Shown here piece after piece: positions 46,565 to 54,222 of a stretch of DNA of 64,000 bases. Numbering within the stretch: the first letter of the stretch is position 1; each line of letters starts with the position of its first letter. Both the position numbers and the translations under genes were made by a program. The stretch covers positions 1,736,001-1,800,000 of the forward strand of contig NZ_CAKAKE010000001.1 of assembly GCF_916618915.1 (NCBI RefSeq), given 5' to 3'. The notes below the pieces were generated by a model. It saw only the letters and a program-made list of their open reading frames with translations. It was not told where the DNA came from and did no database searches. Source of the DNA: Stenotrophomonas sp. Marseille-Q4652. GTDB taxonomy: Bacteria; Pseudomonadota; Gammaproteobacteria; Xanthomonadales; Xanthomonadaceae.

Positions 46565-46745
46565 GTTGACTCCTGCCACCGGCGGCCCTTTGGCCCCGGC
46601 AAGATGTGGTAGAGAAAGCGGGTTGGCGCGGACGTGGTGTATCCGCCGCAGCCCGGTAGTTTCGCCGATTCCGGCTGGCGCTGCCAGCCTGCCCGGACGC
46701 GGCGCTGCGAACGGCCGCGGGCACTACACGCGGCGCACGTCGTGT

Positions 46746-46830
<85 letters not shown>

Positions 46831-46874
46831 CTGCGACCTGCCCTGCGGATTGTTGCAGGGCCAGGCATAAAGAA

Positions 46875-46902
46875 AAAGGCACCCGCCGGAGCGGGTGCCT
46901 TT
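46875..46902 (-). terminator. Terminator between tRNA-Lys and tRNA-Leu
   Basis: A 12-bp perfect stem AAAGGCACCCGC/GCGGGTGCCTTT with a 4-nt loop and a TTTTTCTTT run on the minus strand, 4 bp past the tRNA-Lys 3' end. Confidence 0.88.
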
Positions 46903-46906
46903 GTCT

Positions 46907-46982
46907 TGGTGGGCCGTCAAGGATTCGAACCTTGGACCTATTGATTAAGAGTCAACTGCTCTACCAACTGAGCTAACGGCCC
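46907..46982 (-). tRNA. tRNA-Lys (anticodon CTT)
   Basis: A 76-nt gene with encoded CCA. Acceptor GGGCCGT/ACGGCCC. Anticodon loop CTCTTAA between GTTGA and TCAAT (one G-U pair) reads AAG. It is last of the Pro-Arg-His-Lys run. Confidence 0.96.
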
Positions 46983-47058
46983 GTGAAACTAGACGCACAT
47001 TGTATCGTGCTTTTTCTCTTTTGCAACACCCGATTTCAAAAAAAATCGGTTTTGTCAG

Positions 47059-47136
47059 TGGGGTGGCTGAGGGGATTCGAACCCCCGACCACCGGAATCA
47101 CAATCCGGTACTCTAACCAACTGAGCTACAGCCACC
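47059..47136 (-). tRNA. tRNA-His (anticodon GTG)
   Basis: A 78-nt gene counted with the extra 5' G(-1) opposite C73, a hallmark of tRNA-His. Acceptor GTGGCTG/CAGCCAC. Anticodon loop TTGTGAT. CCA is encoded. Confidence 0.97.
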
Positions 47137-47168
47137 ACTGAAACCTTGTCCTGCCGCTTGCACCGCAA

Positions 47169-47245
47169 TGGCGCGCCCGACAGGAATCGAACCTGTAACC
47201 GCCGGCTTAGAAGGCCGGTGCTCTATCCAGTTGAGCTACGGGCGC
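47169..47245 (-). tRNA. tRNA-Arg (anticodon TCT)
   Basis: A 77-nt gene with encoded CCA. Acceptor GCGCCCG/CGGGCGC. Anticodon loop CTTCTAA between CCGGC and GCCGG reads AGA/AGG, rare codons in a GC-rich genome. Confidence 0.97.
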
Positions 47246-47289
47246 CCGGACTGGATTGTCGCACTCTAATCCCGTTCTGAGCAGCGGAT

Positions 47290-47366
47290 TGGTCGGGGTA
47301 GAGGGATTCGAACCCCCGACATCCTGCTCCCAAAGCAGGCGCGCTACCAGACTGCGCTATACCCCG
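47290..47366 (-). tRNA. tRNA-Pro (anticodon TGG)
   Basis: A 77-nt gene with encoded CCA. Acceptor CGGGGTA/TACCCCG. Anticodon loop TTTGGGA between CCTGC and GCAGG. It is first of the tRNA cluster, just downstream of its promoter. Confidence 0.97.
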
Positions 47367-47405
47367 GCGGTGAATCTCTCGAGGTTACCCCCCGAAAGGT
47401 CGGCT

Positions 47406-47434
47406 ATTGTGGGAACACTCGCCGATCCTGTCAA
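47406..47434 (-). promoter_or_regulatory. Sigma70 promoter of the Pro-Arg-His-Lys tRNA cluster
   Basis: Minus strand: perfect TTGACA (47429-47434), 17-bp spacer, CACAAT (47406-47411), then the GC-rich AGCCGACC discriminator. Start near 47399, about 33 bp before tRNA-Pro. Confidence 0.8.
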
Positions 47435-47517
47435 CGCCTACGCGACGTTTTCCTGCTTTTCGTTATGCTGGCACCAAGCGGCCACCGGGCCGCGCCACCG
47501 CGAAGGGAGCAAGACAG

Positions 47518-48279
47518 ATGCGCAGCGGCAATCCTGCACTGAAGGAATCCACTTTCCTCGACCTTGGCAGCGGCACGGTGGTGTCGCGCAATGCGGGGGC
47601 GATGACCCTCAACGGCACCGTCAACAAGACCGGCTTCCTGCTCCTGCTGGCCGTGCTCACGGCCGCCTTTGCATGGAACAACACCTTCACCGCGACCGGT
47701 GAGCTGGCGCCGGCCGCGATGGTCTACATGTGGGGTGGCCTGATCGGCGGCCTGATCCTGGCACTGGTGACCATCTTCAAGAAGACCTGGGCTCCTGTGA
47801 GCGCCCCGCTCTACGCGCTGTTCGAAGGCTTCTTTCTCGGTGCGATCTCGGCGGTGTTCGAAGCACGCTATCCGGGCATCGTGTTCCAGGCCGTGCTGCT
47901 GACCTTCGGCACGTTGTTCGCGCTGCTGATGGTCTACCGCAGCGGCCTGATCAAGGCGACCGAGAACTTCAAGCTGGGCGTGGTCGCAGCCACCGGCGGC
48001 ATCGCCCTGGTGTACCTGGCCACCATCGTGCTGGGCTTCTTCAACATCCAGATTCCGCTGATCCACGAGTCCGGCCTGGTTGGCATTGGTTTCAGCCTGT
48101 TCGTGGTGGTGATCGCGGCGCTGAACCTGGTGCTGGACTTCGACTTCATCGAGAGCGGGGTCGATGCCGGCGCTCCGAAGTACATGGAGTGGTATGGCGC
48201 CTTCGGCCTGATGGTCACGCTGGTGTGGCTGTACGTGGAATTCCTGCGCCTGCTGTCCAAGCTGCAGTCGCGCAACTGA
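47518..48279 (+). CDS. Bax inhibitor-1/YccA family membrane protein
   Basis: A 253-residue protein starting at ATG 47518 after AAGGGAG as Shine-Dalgarno. About 40 N-terminal polar residues are followed by seven hydrophobic helices (near 41-57, 66-85, 95-113, 118-138, 150-172, 180-202, 222-245). The YALFEGFFLGAISA and LVLDFDFIESG motifs are typical of the longer Bax1-I subfamily (COG4760). In E. coli YccA modulates FtsH; this branch has no proven role. Confidence 0.85.
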   Translation: MRSGNPALKESTFLDLGSGTVVSRNAGAMTLNGTVNKTGFLLLLAVLTAAFAWNNTFTATGELAPAAMVYMWGGLIGGLILALVTIFKKTWAPVSAPLYALFEGFFLGAISAVFEARYPGIVFQAVLLTFGTLFALLMVYRSGLIKATENFKLGVVAATGGIALVYLATIVLGFFNIQIPLIHESGLVGIGFSLFVVVIAALNLVLDFDFIESGVDAGAPKYMEWYGAFGLMVTLVWLYVEFLRLLSKLQSRN

Positions 48280-48301
48280 CACTTGCAATCGGCAGACGCG
48301 G

Positions 48302-48325
48302 AGGGCGCCGCAGGCGCCCTTTCTT
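48302..48325 (+). terminator. Terminator of the yccA-like gene
   Basis: Stem AGGGCGCC/GGCGCCCT with a GCA loop, then TTCTTCTT, 22 bp past the stop. Confidence 0.8.
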
Positions 48326-48350
48326 CTTGTCCTGCGCGGATCGATGCAAC

Positions 48351-48378
48351 AAAAAGGGCGCCTTGCGGCGCCCTTTTT
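48351..48378. terminator. Bidirectional terminator between yccA-like and idh genes
   Basis: A 12-bp stem AAAAAGGGCGCC/GGCGCCCTTTTT with a TTGC loop, 15 bp past the idh stop. A and T tracts make it work both ways. Confidence 0.9.
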
Positions 48379-48393
48379 GTTTACTGCCAAGCC

Positions 48394-49398
48394 TTAGAGG
48401 CGGCTGGCAATGGCCTGGGCAAAGCCCATGGTGGTGCCGGTGCCACCCAGGTCGCCGGTCAGCGAGTCCTTGGCCTCCATCGTGGAGACGATGGCCTTGC
48501 GCAGGCGCTCGGCGTTTTCCGGCTGGCCGACGTGGTCGAGCATCTGCGCGGCCGCCAACATCAGGGCGACCGGGTTGGCCTTGCCCTGGCCGGCGATGTC
48601 CGGGGCGGTGCCGTGCACGGCTTCGAAGATCGCCGCGTTCTCACCGATGTTGGCGCCCGGGGCCAGGCCCAGGCCGCCGACCAGGCCGGCGCACAGGTCG
48701 GAGATGATGTCGCCGAACAGGTTGGTGGTGACCAGGATGTCGAACTGTTCCGGACGCATCACCAGCTGCATGCAGGCGTTGTCGACGATCATTTCCTGGA
48801 ATTCGATTTCCGGGTACTTGGCGGCGACTTCGCGGGCGACGTTCAGGAACAGGCCCGAGGTCGACTTGATGATGTTGGCCTTGTGCACGGCAGTGACCTT
48901 CTTGCGGCCGGTGCTGCGGGCCAGCTCGAAGGCGTAACGCACGATGCGCTCGGAACCCTTGCGGGTGATGCGGGTGCCGGAGAACGCGGTCTCGCCGTCG
49001 GCCGACACTTCCTGACCCTCGGCCAGGTAGGCGCCTTCGGTGTTCTCGCGCACGGTGATCATGTTGATCCCTTCGTAGCGCGACTTGGTGTTCGGGAACG
49101 AGATCGCCGGACGCACGTTGGCGTACAGGTCGAACTGGCGGCGCAGGGCCACGTTGATCGAGCTGAAGCCGCCACCGACCGGGGTGGTCAGCGGGCTCTT
49201 CAGGGCGACCTTGTTCGTGGTGATCGACTCCAGGGTGGAAGCCGGGATCAGCTCACCGTGCTTCTCGAGGGCCACCAGGCCGGCGTCGGCGAATTCGTAG
49301 GTCAGGCCGGCATTGAGCTTGTCCAGTACGAACAAGGTGGCGTCCATGATTTCCGGGCCGATGCCATCGCCACGGATGACGGTGATTGTCTGCGTCAT
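48394..49398 (-). CDS. NAD-type isocitrate dehydrogenase
   Basis: A 334-residue beta-decarboxylating dehydrogenase (MTQTITVIRGDGIGPEIMDA). The Mg/isocitrate motif NLFGDIISDLCAGLVGGLGLAPG (near 226-248, first part NLFGDIISDL) and the EAVHGTAPDIAG coenzyme loop (near 262-273) are clear. Its length matches the short NAD-dependent enzyme of Xanthomonas and the eukaryotic mitochondrial type, and is well below the 416-residue E. coli NADP enzyme. 3-Isopropylmalate or homoisocitrate specificity cannot be fully excluded. TCA cycle role inferred. Confidence 0.87.
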   Translation of the reverse strand: MTQTITVIRGDGIGPEIMDATLFVLDKLNAGLTYEFADAGLVALEKHGELIPASTLESITTNKVALKSPLTTPVGGGFSSINVALRRQFDLYANVRPAISFPNTKSRYEGINMITVRENTEGAYLAEGQEVSADGETAFSGTRITRKGSERIVRYAFELARSTGRKKVTAVHKANIIKSTSGLFLNVAREVAAKYPEIEFQEMIVDNACMQLVMRPEQFDILVTTNLFGDIISDLCAGLVGGLGLAPGANIGENAAIFEAVHGTAPDIAGQGKANPVALMLAAAQMLDHVGQPENAERLRKAIVSTMEAKDSLTGDLGGTGTTMGFAQAIASRL

Positions 49399-49527
49399 TG
49401 ATAGGTATTCCGAACAGGGAGGGAGTTGCGCCGCCCGGCAGCCCGGAGTCCCGGCGCAAGAAAAGGTTTCACCCGGTAATTATGCCCGACCGGGGCCCCT
49501 CCCCCCAAGCCAGACCTTGGTCGGGCT

Positions 49528-49923
49528 TCAGCTGTGGTCGTGCCCGGCCGGGACCTCGGCCTGGCCGTTTTCCAGCTGGTCGAGAAAGTCCACCGCCCGG
49601 CGCAGGTGCGGGATCACGATCGAGCCGCCGACCACCAGGCCCACCGAAAAGGTCTCGAAGAATTCCTCGCGGCTGACGCCGGCGTCCTTGCACTGGGCCA
49701 CGTGGTAGCTGATGCAGTCGTCGCAGCGCAGGACCAGCGAGGCCACCAGGCCCAGCAGCTCCTTGGTCTTCACGTCCAGCGCGCCGGCCTGGTAGGTCTG
49801 GGTATCCAGGGCGAAGAAGCGCCGCACCACCTGGTTGGGCTCGGCCAGGATGCGCTGGTTCATGCGCTGGCGGAATTCGGTGAACTCGGCGATGCGGTCG
49901 CCGGCCTTGCTGTTGTCGCTCAT
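49528..49923 (-). CDS. Carboxymuconolactone decarboxylase/AhpD-like protein
   Basis: A 131-residue all-helical protein with the AhpD redox motif CDDCISYH (Cys67, Cys70, His74) and an upstream Glu in KTKELLGLV. Such proteins often reduce peroxidases or act as general alkylhydroperoxidase-like enzymes. It is 55 bp downstream of a glutaredoxin gene on the same strand, which suggests a shared thiol-redox role. The C terminus is His-rich (GHDHS). Confidence 0.85.
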   Translation of the reverse strand: MSDNSKAGDRIAEFTEFRQRMNQRILAEPNQVVRRFFALDTQTYQAGALDVKTKELLGLVASLVLRCDDCISYHVAQCKDAGVSREEFFETFSVGLVVGGSIVIPHLRRAVDFLDQLENGQAEVPAGHDHS

Positions 49924-49978
49924 TGGGGATCCGGTAGGGAGGAACGGTCCGGGTCAGGCGCGGCCCGGCAGGACTGGC

Positions 49979-50263
49979 TCAGGCGGCCAGCAGGGGCTCG
50001 AGCGTGCCGGCGCGGTGCATGGCCATCATGTCGTCGTAGCCACCGACATGGACATCGCCGATGAAGATCTGCGGCACGCTGGTGCGGCGGGTCAGGTCCA
50101 TCATCTTCTGGCGCTCGGCCGGGTCCAGGTCCACGCGGACCTCGGTCCAGGACAGGCCCTTGCTCTTGAGGAAGTTCTTGGCAGCCACGCAGTACGGGCA
50201 TACGGCGGTGGAGTAGATGGTGATCGCGGGTGCGGAGGATTGCTGTGTCACGGGAAACTCCAC
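49979..50263 (-). CDS. Glutaredoxin (GrxC type)
   Basis: A 94-residue dithiol glutaredoxin with CPYC at residues 22-25, the TSVPQIFIG cis-Pro loop and GGYDDMMAM near 74-82. It uses glutathione to reduce protein disulphides. A GTG four codons downstream (VTQQSSAPAITIY) is an alternative start. A TATACA -10-like box lies just upstream, without a good -35. It is divergent from the BepA-like gene. Confidence 0.93.
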   Translation of the reverse strand: MEFPVTQQSSAPAITIYSTAVCPYCVAAKNFLKSKGLSWTEVRVDLDPAERQKMMDLTRRTSVPQIFIGDVHVGGYDDMMAMHRAGTLEPLLAA

Positions 50264-50402
50264 GGTGGAAACCAGGTCTGTATATGGTACCGGCCGGGTG
50301 GAAATTCGATGTCACCACCGCAACACTGCGGATTAACCATGGCTTCACCCCGCCATCGTGCTTTGCGGCCATGCTCGGCCAACCTGTCCCTGGAGTGCCT
50401 GC

Positions 50403-52049
50403 TTGCGTCCCCTCCTGCTCGCCACCGCCCTGACCCTGGCCATCGCCCTGCCCCACGCAGCCGCGCAGGAGAACTCGCTGCCGGACATCGGCTCCTCGGC
50501 CGGTGAGCTGCTGACCCCGGCACGCCAGGCCGAATACGGCGGGATGCTGCTGCGCGAGCTGCGCAACTACGGCTACCTCGTCGATGACCCGCTGGTGGAC
50601 GAATGGCTGCAGGCCATGGGCACCCGCCTGGGGTCGAACAGCGCACAGCCGCGGCAGCCCTACACGTTCTTCATGCTCAAGGACCGGCAGATCAACGCCT
50701 TCGCCACGCTCGGCGGCTACATCGGCGTCAATGCCGGCCTGGTGCTGACCGCGCAGCGCGAGGACGAGGTGGCCGCAGTGCTGTCGCACGAGATCGCCCA
50801 CGTCACCCAGCAGCACGTGCTGCGCGGGGTGGAGCGCGCCCAGCGTGACCAGATACCGATCCTGCTCGGCATGCTGGCCGCGATCGTGGCCGCCCAGCAG
50901 GCCGGCGGCAGTTCGGCCGGCGAGGCGACCATGGCCAGCATCACCAGCGCAATGGGGCTGATGCAACAGCGCCAGATCAACTACACCCGCTCCAACGAAT
51001 CGGAGGCCGACCGCATCGGCATCCGCACCCTGGCCCGCAGCGGCTACGACGTCGATGCGATGGCCGGCTTCTTCGAGCGCATGGCCCAGGTGATGCGCGG
51101 CAACGAGGGCGGCTACAGCACCCCGGACTTCCTGCGCACCCACCCGGTCACCACCACCCGCATCAGCGAGGCCAAGTCGCGTGCCGAGCAGATCCGCAAG
51201 GACACCGTGGTGCTGACCACCAGCACCCCGACCGGCGTGCGCCAGGAGCGTGTGGACCCGAAGGATCCCTCGCTGTCGCTGCCACCGGTGCGCAGCGACA
51301 ACCCGTTGCTGCCCGCCTCGATGCAGCTGTCGGTGCCGATGCAGAGCCTGGTCCGCGGCGAGAGCGGCCAGTTCGCCTGGGCGCGCGAGCGCCTGCGCGT
51401 GCTCAGCTCCGAGACTCCCTCGGCCCTGCAGCGCGAGTATGAGAACCTGCGCCGCAGCCAGGCCGGAGGGCTGGATGCCGCGCAGCGTTACGGCGCCGCG
51501 CTGGCGCAGCTGCGCAGTGGCTCGGCCCAGTCGGCGCTGAAGGAGCTGCGCAGCCTGCACGAGGCCGAACCGGAGAACCTGTGGGTGGCCCTCGCGCTGG
51601 GCGAGGCGGAGTCGCGGGCCGGCCAGCACGCCCAGGCCAACCAGCGTTTCGAGACGTTGCTGCGGAGCCTTCCCAACAACCGGCCCGTGGCCCTGACCTA
51701 CGCCGCGGTGCTCAACGAACAGGGTGGGCAACAGGCGGGCCAGCGCGCACAGGCGATGCTGCGCCCGCTGCTTGGCCGCTCGGGCAATGATCCGGTGTTC
51801 CAGCGCACCTACGCACGGGCCAGCGAACTGGCCGGCGATACCGCCCGCGCTGCCGAGGCCTATGCCGAAGCCGCGTTCCTGAGCGGCCGTCCCGAGCAGG
51901 CCCTGCTGCAGCTACAGGCATTGAAGAAGAACCAGGAGCTGGACTACGTGGCGCGGGCGCGGGTGGATGCGCGGATCGAGGCCATCACCCCGACGGTCCT
52001 TGAACTGCGCCGCCAGGGCATCCGCGACCCGGACCTGCAGCGGCGCTGA
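50403..52049 (+). CDS. BepA/YfgC-like periplasmic M48 metalloprotease with TPRs
   Basis: A 548-residue protein if TTG 50403 is the start. That codon has GGAG at 50392-50395, and the protein then opens with a clean signal peptide cleaved after LPHAAAQ. An upstream GTG (50358) would add a Cys-rich, non-signal stretch. Zinc site HEIAH at 129-133 with third ligand Glu199 in NESEADRIG. The TPR-like region runs from about residue 360 to the end. BepA degrades or assists outer-membrane proteins and LptD. It sits upstream of phoB. Confidence 0.88.
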   Translation: MRPLLLATALTLAIALPHAAAQENSLPDIGSSAGELLTPARQAEYGGMLLRELRNYGYLVDDPLVDEWLQAMGTRLGSNSAQPRQPYTFFMLKDRQINAFATLGGYIGVNAGLVLTAQREDEVAAVLSHEIAHVTQQHVLRGVERAQRDQIPILLGMLAAIVAAQQAGGSSAGEATMASITSAMGLMQQRQINYTRSNESEADRIGIRTLARSGYDVDAMAGFFERMAQVMRGNEGGYSTPDFLRTHPVTTTRISEAKSRAEQIRKDTVVLTTSTPTGVRQERVDPKDPSLSLPPVRSDNPLLPASMQLSVPMQSLVRGESGQFAWARERLRVLSSETPSALQREYENLRRSQAGGLDAAQRYGAALAQLRSGSAQSALKELRSLHEAEPENLWVALALGEAESRAGQHAQANQRFETLLRSLPNNRPVALTYAAVLNEQGGQQAGQRAQAMLRPLLGRSGNDPVFQRTYARASELAGDTARAAEAYAEAAFLSGRPEQALLQLQALKKNQELDYVARARVDARIEAITPTVLELRRQGIRDPDLQRR

Positions 52050-52053
52050 CCGG

Positions 52054-52082
52054 CAGTCACCAAACTGTCATCAAACCGTAGT
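52054..52082 (+). promoter_or_regulatory. Triple Pho box upstream of phoB
   Basis: Three 7-mers CAGTCAC, CTGTCAT and CCGTAGT are each separated by CAAA, giving an exact 11-bp phase. The E. coli Pho box is two CTGTCAT-like 7-mers spaced 4 bp apart, each binding one PhoB monomer. The boxes lie 38-66 bp upstream of the phoB GTG, consistent with autoregulation; no standard -35 is visible, as expected for PhoB-activated promoters. Confidence 0.75.
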
Positions 52083-52119
52083 CTACTGGCCGGCATCCGC
52101 CTTTCCGCCCCGGTGATAC

Positions 52120-52809
52120 GTGCAGAAACGCATCCTGATCGTCGATGACGAACCCGCGATCCGCGACATGGTCGCCTTTGCCTTGCGCAAGGGCGACTAC
52201 GAGCCGGTCCATGCCGGCGATGCACGCCAGGCACAGACCGCCATCGTCGACCAGGTCCCGGACCTGATCCTGCTGGACTGGATGCTGCCCGGCACCAGCG
52301 GCATCGACCTGGCCCGGCGCTGGCGCAAGGAAGCCCTGACCCGCGACATCCCGATCATCATGCTCACCGCCCGCGGCGAGGAGAACGACCGCGTCGGCGG
52401 CCTGGAAGCCGGCGTGGATGACTACGTGGTCAAGCCGTTCTCCGCGCGCGAGCTGCTGGCGCGGATCCGCGCGGTGATGCGGCGCTCCCGCGACGATGAC
52501 GAGGACGGGAGCGTCAGCGTCGGTGCGCTGCGCATCGACGGCGCGGCGCACCGGGTGTTCGCCGGCGACGCACCAGTGGTGATCGGCCCGACCGAGTACC
52601 GGCTGCTGCATTTCTTCATGACCCACCCCGAGCGCGTCTACAGCCGCGCACAGCTGCTGGACCATGTCTGGGGTGGCAGCGTCTACGTGGAGGAACGCAC
52701 CATCGACGTGCACATCCGCCGCCTGCGCAAGACGCTCGAACCGTTCGGCGTACATGACATGGTGCAGACCGTGCGTGGTGCAGGCTATCGGTTCTCCGCA
52801 TCCCCCTGA
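52120..52809 (+). CDS. phoB: Phosphate response regulator PhoB
   Basis: A 229-residue OmpR-type regulator starting at GTG 52120 ([20 protein letters not shown]). Receiver domain with Asp9-Asp10 and phospho-acceptor Asp53 (LLDWMLPG), plus Lys in [14 protein letters not shown]. The C-terminal winged helix has [21 protein letters not shown]. The DWMLPG motif is typical of PhoB. It activates the phosphate-starvation regulon by binding Pho boxes like those upstream. It is first of phoB-phoR-ppk1-ppx. Confidence 0.97.
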   Translation: MQKRILIVDDEPAIRDMVAFALRKGDYEPVHAGDARQAQTAIVDQVPDLILLDWMLPGTSGIDLARRWRKEALTRDIPIIMLTARGEENDRVGGLEAGVDDYVVKPFSARELLARIRAVMRRSRDDDEDGSVSVGALRIDGAAHRVFAGDAPVVIGPTEYRLLHFFMTHPERVYSRAQLLDHVWGGSVYVEERTIDVHIRRLRKTLEPFGVHDMVQTVRGAGYRFSASP

Positions 52810-52886
52810 GCCGGGCGCCAAAAGCATCGCGGCTCCTGCTATAAGTCCGGGTTCGCCGGACGCGGTTTCCCTCCACAGAGAGTGCA

Positions 52887-54218
52887 ATGCCCCGCCCCAT
52901 CCGATCCGCCTGGTTGAAGACGCTGGCCACCGTGGCCGCGGTCGTGTTGCTGGCGGCAATCGTGGGCCGGGCACTGGGGCAGCCGGCGCTGGCCATCGCC
53001 ATCGCGGCACTACTGGTTCTGGCGTGGCACTACTGGCGGCTGCGCCGCGTGCTGCAGCGACTTGTCGCCCGACAGCGCCGGGAACCCTCCCAGGGCGGCA
53101 GCGTGTGGGACGAGCTGGACCGCCTGCTCCATCGCAACCAGCGGGAAATGCGTGCGCGCAAGCAGCGCCTGCTCGGCATGCTGCGCAGCTACCGCGCCGC
53201 GGCGGCCGCGCTGCCCGACGCGGTGGTGGTGCTGGATCGCAACAGCCAGCGCGTGCAGTGGTTCAACGAGGCCGCCACCACGCTGCTCGGGCTCCGGCAT
53301 CCGCGTGACCTGGGCCGTGGACTGGTCGATAGCCTGCAGCCCATGCCGCTGGCCCACTGGCTGGCAGGCGGCCGCAACGCCGAGCCGATCCTGGACATCG
53401 CCTCGCCGGTGGATCCGGCAATCCGCCTCAACCTGCGGCTGATCCCCTATTCGGCCGAGCACTGGCTGCTGATCGGCCGCGACGTCACCCGGCTGCTGCA
53501 GCTGGAACAGGTGCGGCGCGATTTCGTGGCCAACGTCTCGCACGAACTGCGCACGCCGCTGACCGTCGTGCATGGCTACCTGGACATGCTCGACCCGGAG
53601 GATTTCCCCGGCAATCCGGAAATGCTCGAGGAGATGCGCCACCAGTCGCAGCGCATGGCCCGGCTGGTCGAGGACCTGCTGACCCTGTCGCGACTGGAGT
53701 CGCAGCAGCACAGCCAGGAAGAGGAGCCGGTGGCGATGGTGCCGATGCTGGCCACGCTGCGCCGCGAGGCCGAGGCGCACAGCCAGGGCCGCCACGACAT
53801 CCACGTCGAGGACGAAGCCGGGATCGACTTGGTCGGTTCGCCGCGGGAGCTGCACAGCGCGTTCTCCAACCTGGTCAGCAACGCGGTGCGTTACACGCCC
53901 GCCGGCGGCCAGGTAGTGGTGCGCCTGCGCCGCGAGCACGACGGCGCGGTGCTTGAAGTGCGCGACACCGGTCATGGCATCCCGGCCGACCACCTGCCGC
54001 GGCTGACCGAACGCTTCTACCGCGTGTCCAGCAGCCGCTCGCGCGAGAGCGGCGGCACCGGGCTGGGCCTGTCGATCGTCAAGCACATCCTTGGCCTGCA
54101 CGGCGCCCGCCTGCAGATCGAGAGCGAGGTCGGCAAGGGTTCGGTGTTCTCGTGCCATTTCGATGCCGCGCGCGTGCGAAAACGCGAGCCGGCCTTCCCG
54201 ACCACCGTTGTAGAGTGA
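52887..54218 (+). CDS. phoR: Phosphate sensor histidine kinase PhoR
   Basis: A 443-residue kinase with two N-terminal transmembrane helices (about 10-28 and 32-50) and almost no periplasmic loop, then a charged region, a PAS domain (about 105-200), HisKA with His219 (VANVSHELRTPL) and an ATPase domain with NAV and GTGLGLSIVKHIL. The missing sensor loop fits control through PstSCAB/PhoU, which are not in the window. It is 77 bp after phoB. Confidence 0.96.
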   Translation: MPRPIRSAWLKTLATVAAVVLLAAIVGRALGQPALAIAIAALLVLAWHYWRLRRVLQRLVARQRREPSQGGSVWDELDRLLHRNQREMRARKQRLLGMLRSYRAAAAALPDAVVVLDRNSQRVQWFNEAATTLLGLRHPRDLGRGLVDSLQPMPLAHWLAGGRNAEPILDIASPVDPAIRLNLRLIPYSAEHWLLIGRDVTRLLQLEQVRRDFVANVSHELRTPLTVVHGYLDMLDPEDFPGNPEMLEEMRHQSQRMARLVEDLLTLSRLESQQHSQEEEPVAMVPMLATLRREAEAHSQGRHDIHVEDEAGIDLVGSPRELHSAFSNLVSNAVRYTPAGGQVVVRLRREHDGAVLEVRDTGHGIPADHLPRLTERFYRVSSSRSRESGGTGLGLSIVKHILGLHGARLQIESEVGKGSVFSCHFDAARVRKREPAFPTTVVE

Positions 54219-54222
54219 CTGC

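Noticed and set aside
49472..49494. Weak inverted repeat CCCGGT/ACCGGG past the AhpD-like gene
   Set aside because: A 6-bp stem with an 11-nt loop and no U-tract is too weak to call a terminator.
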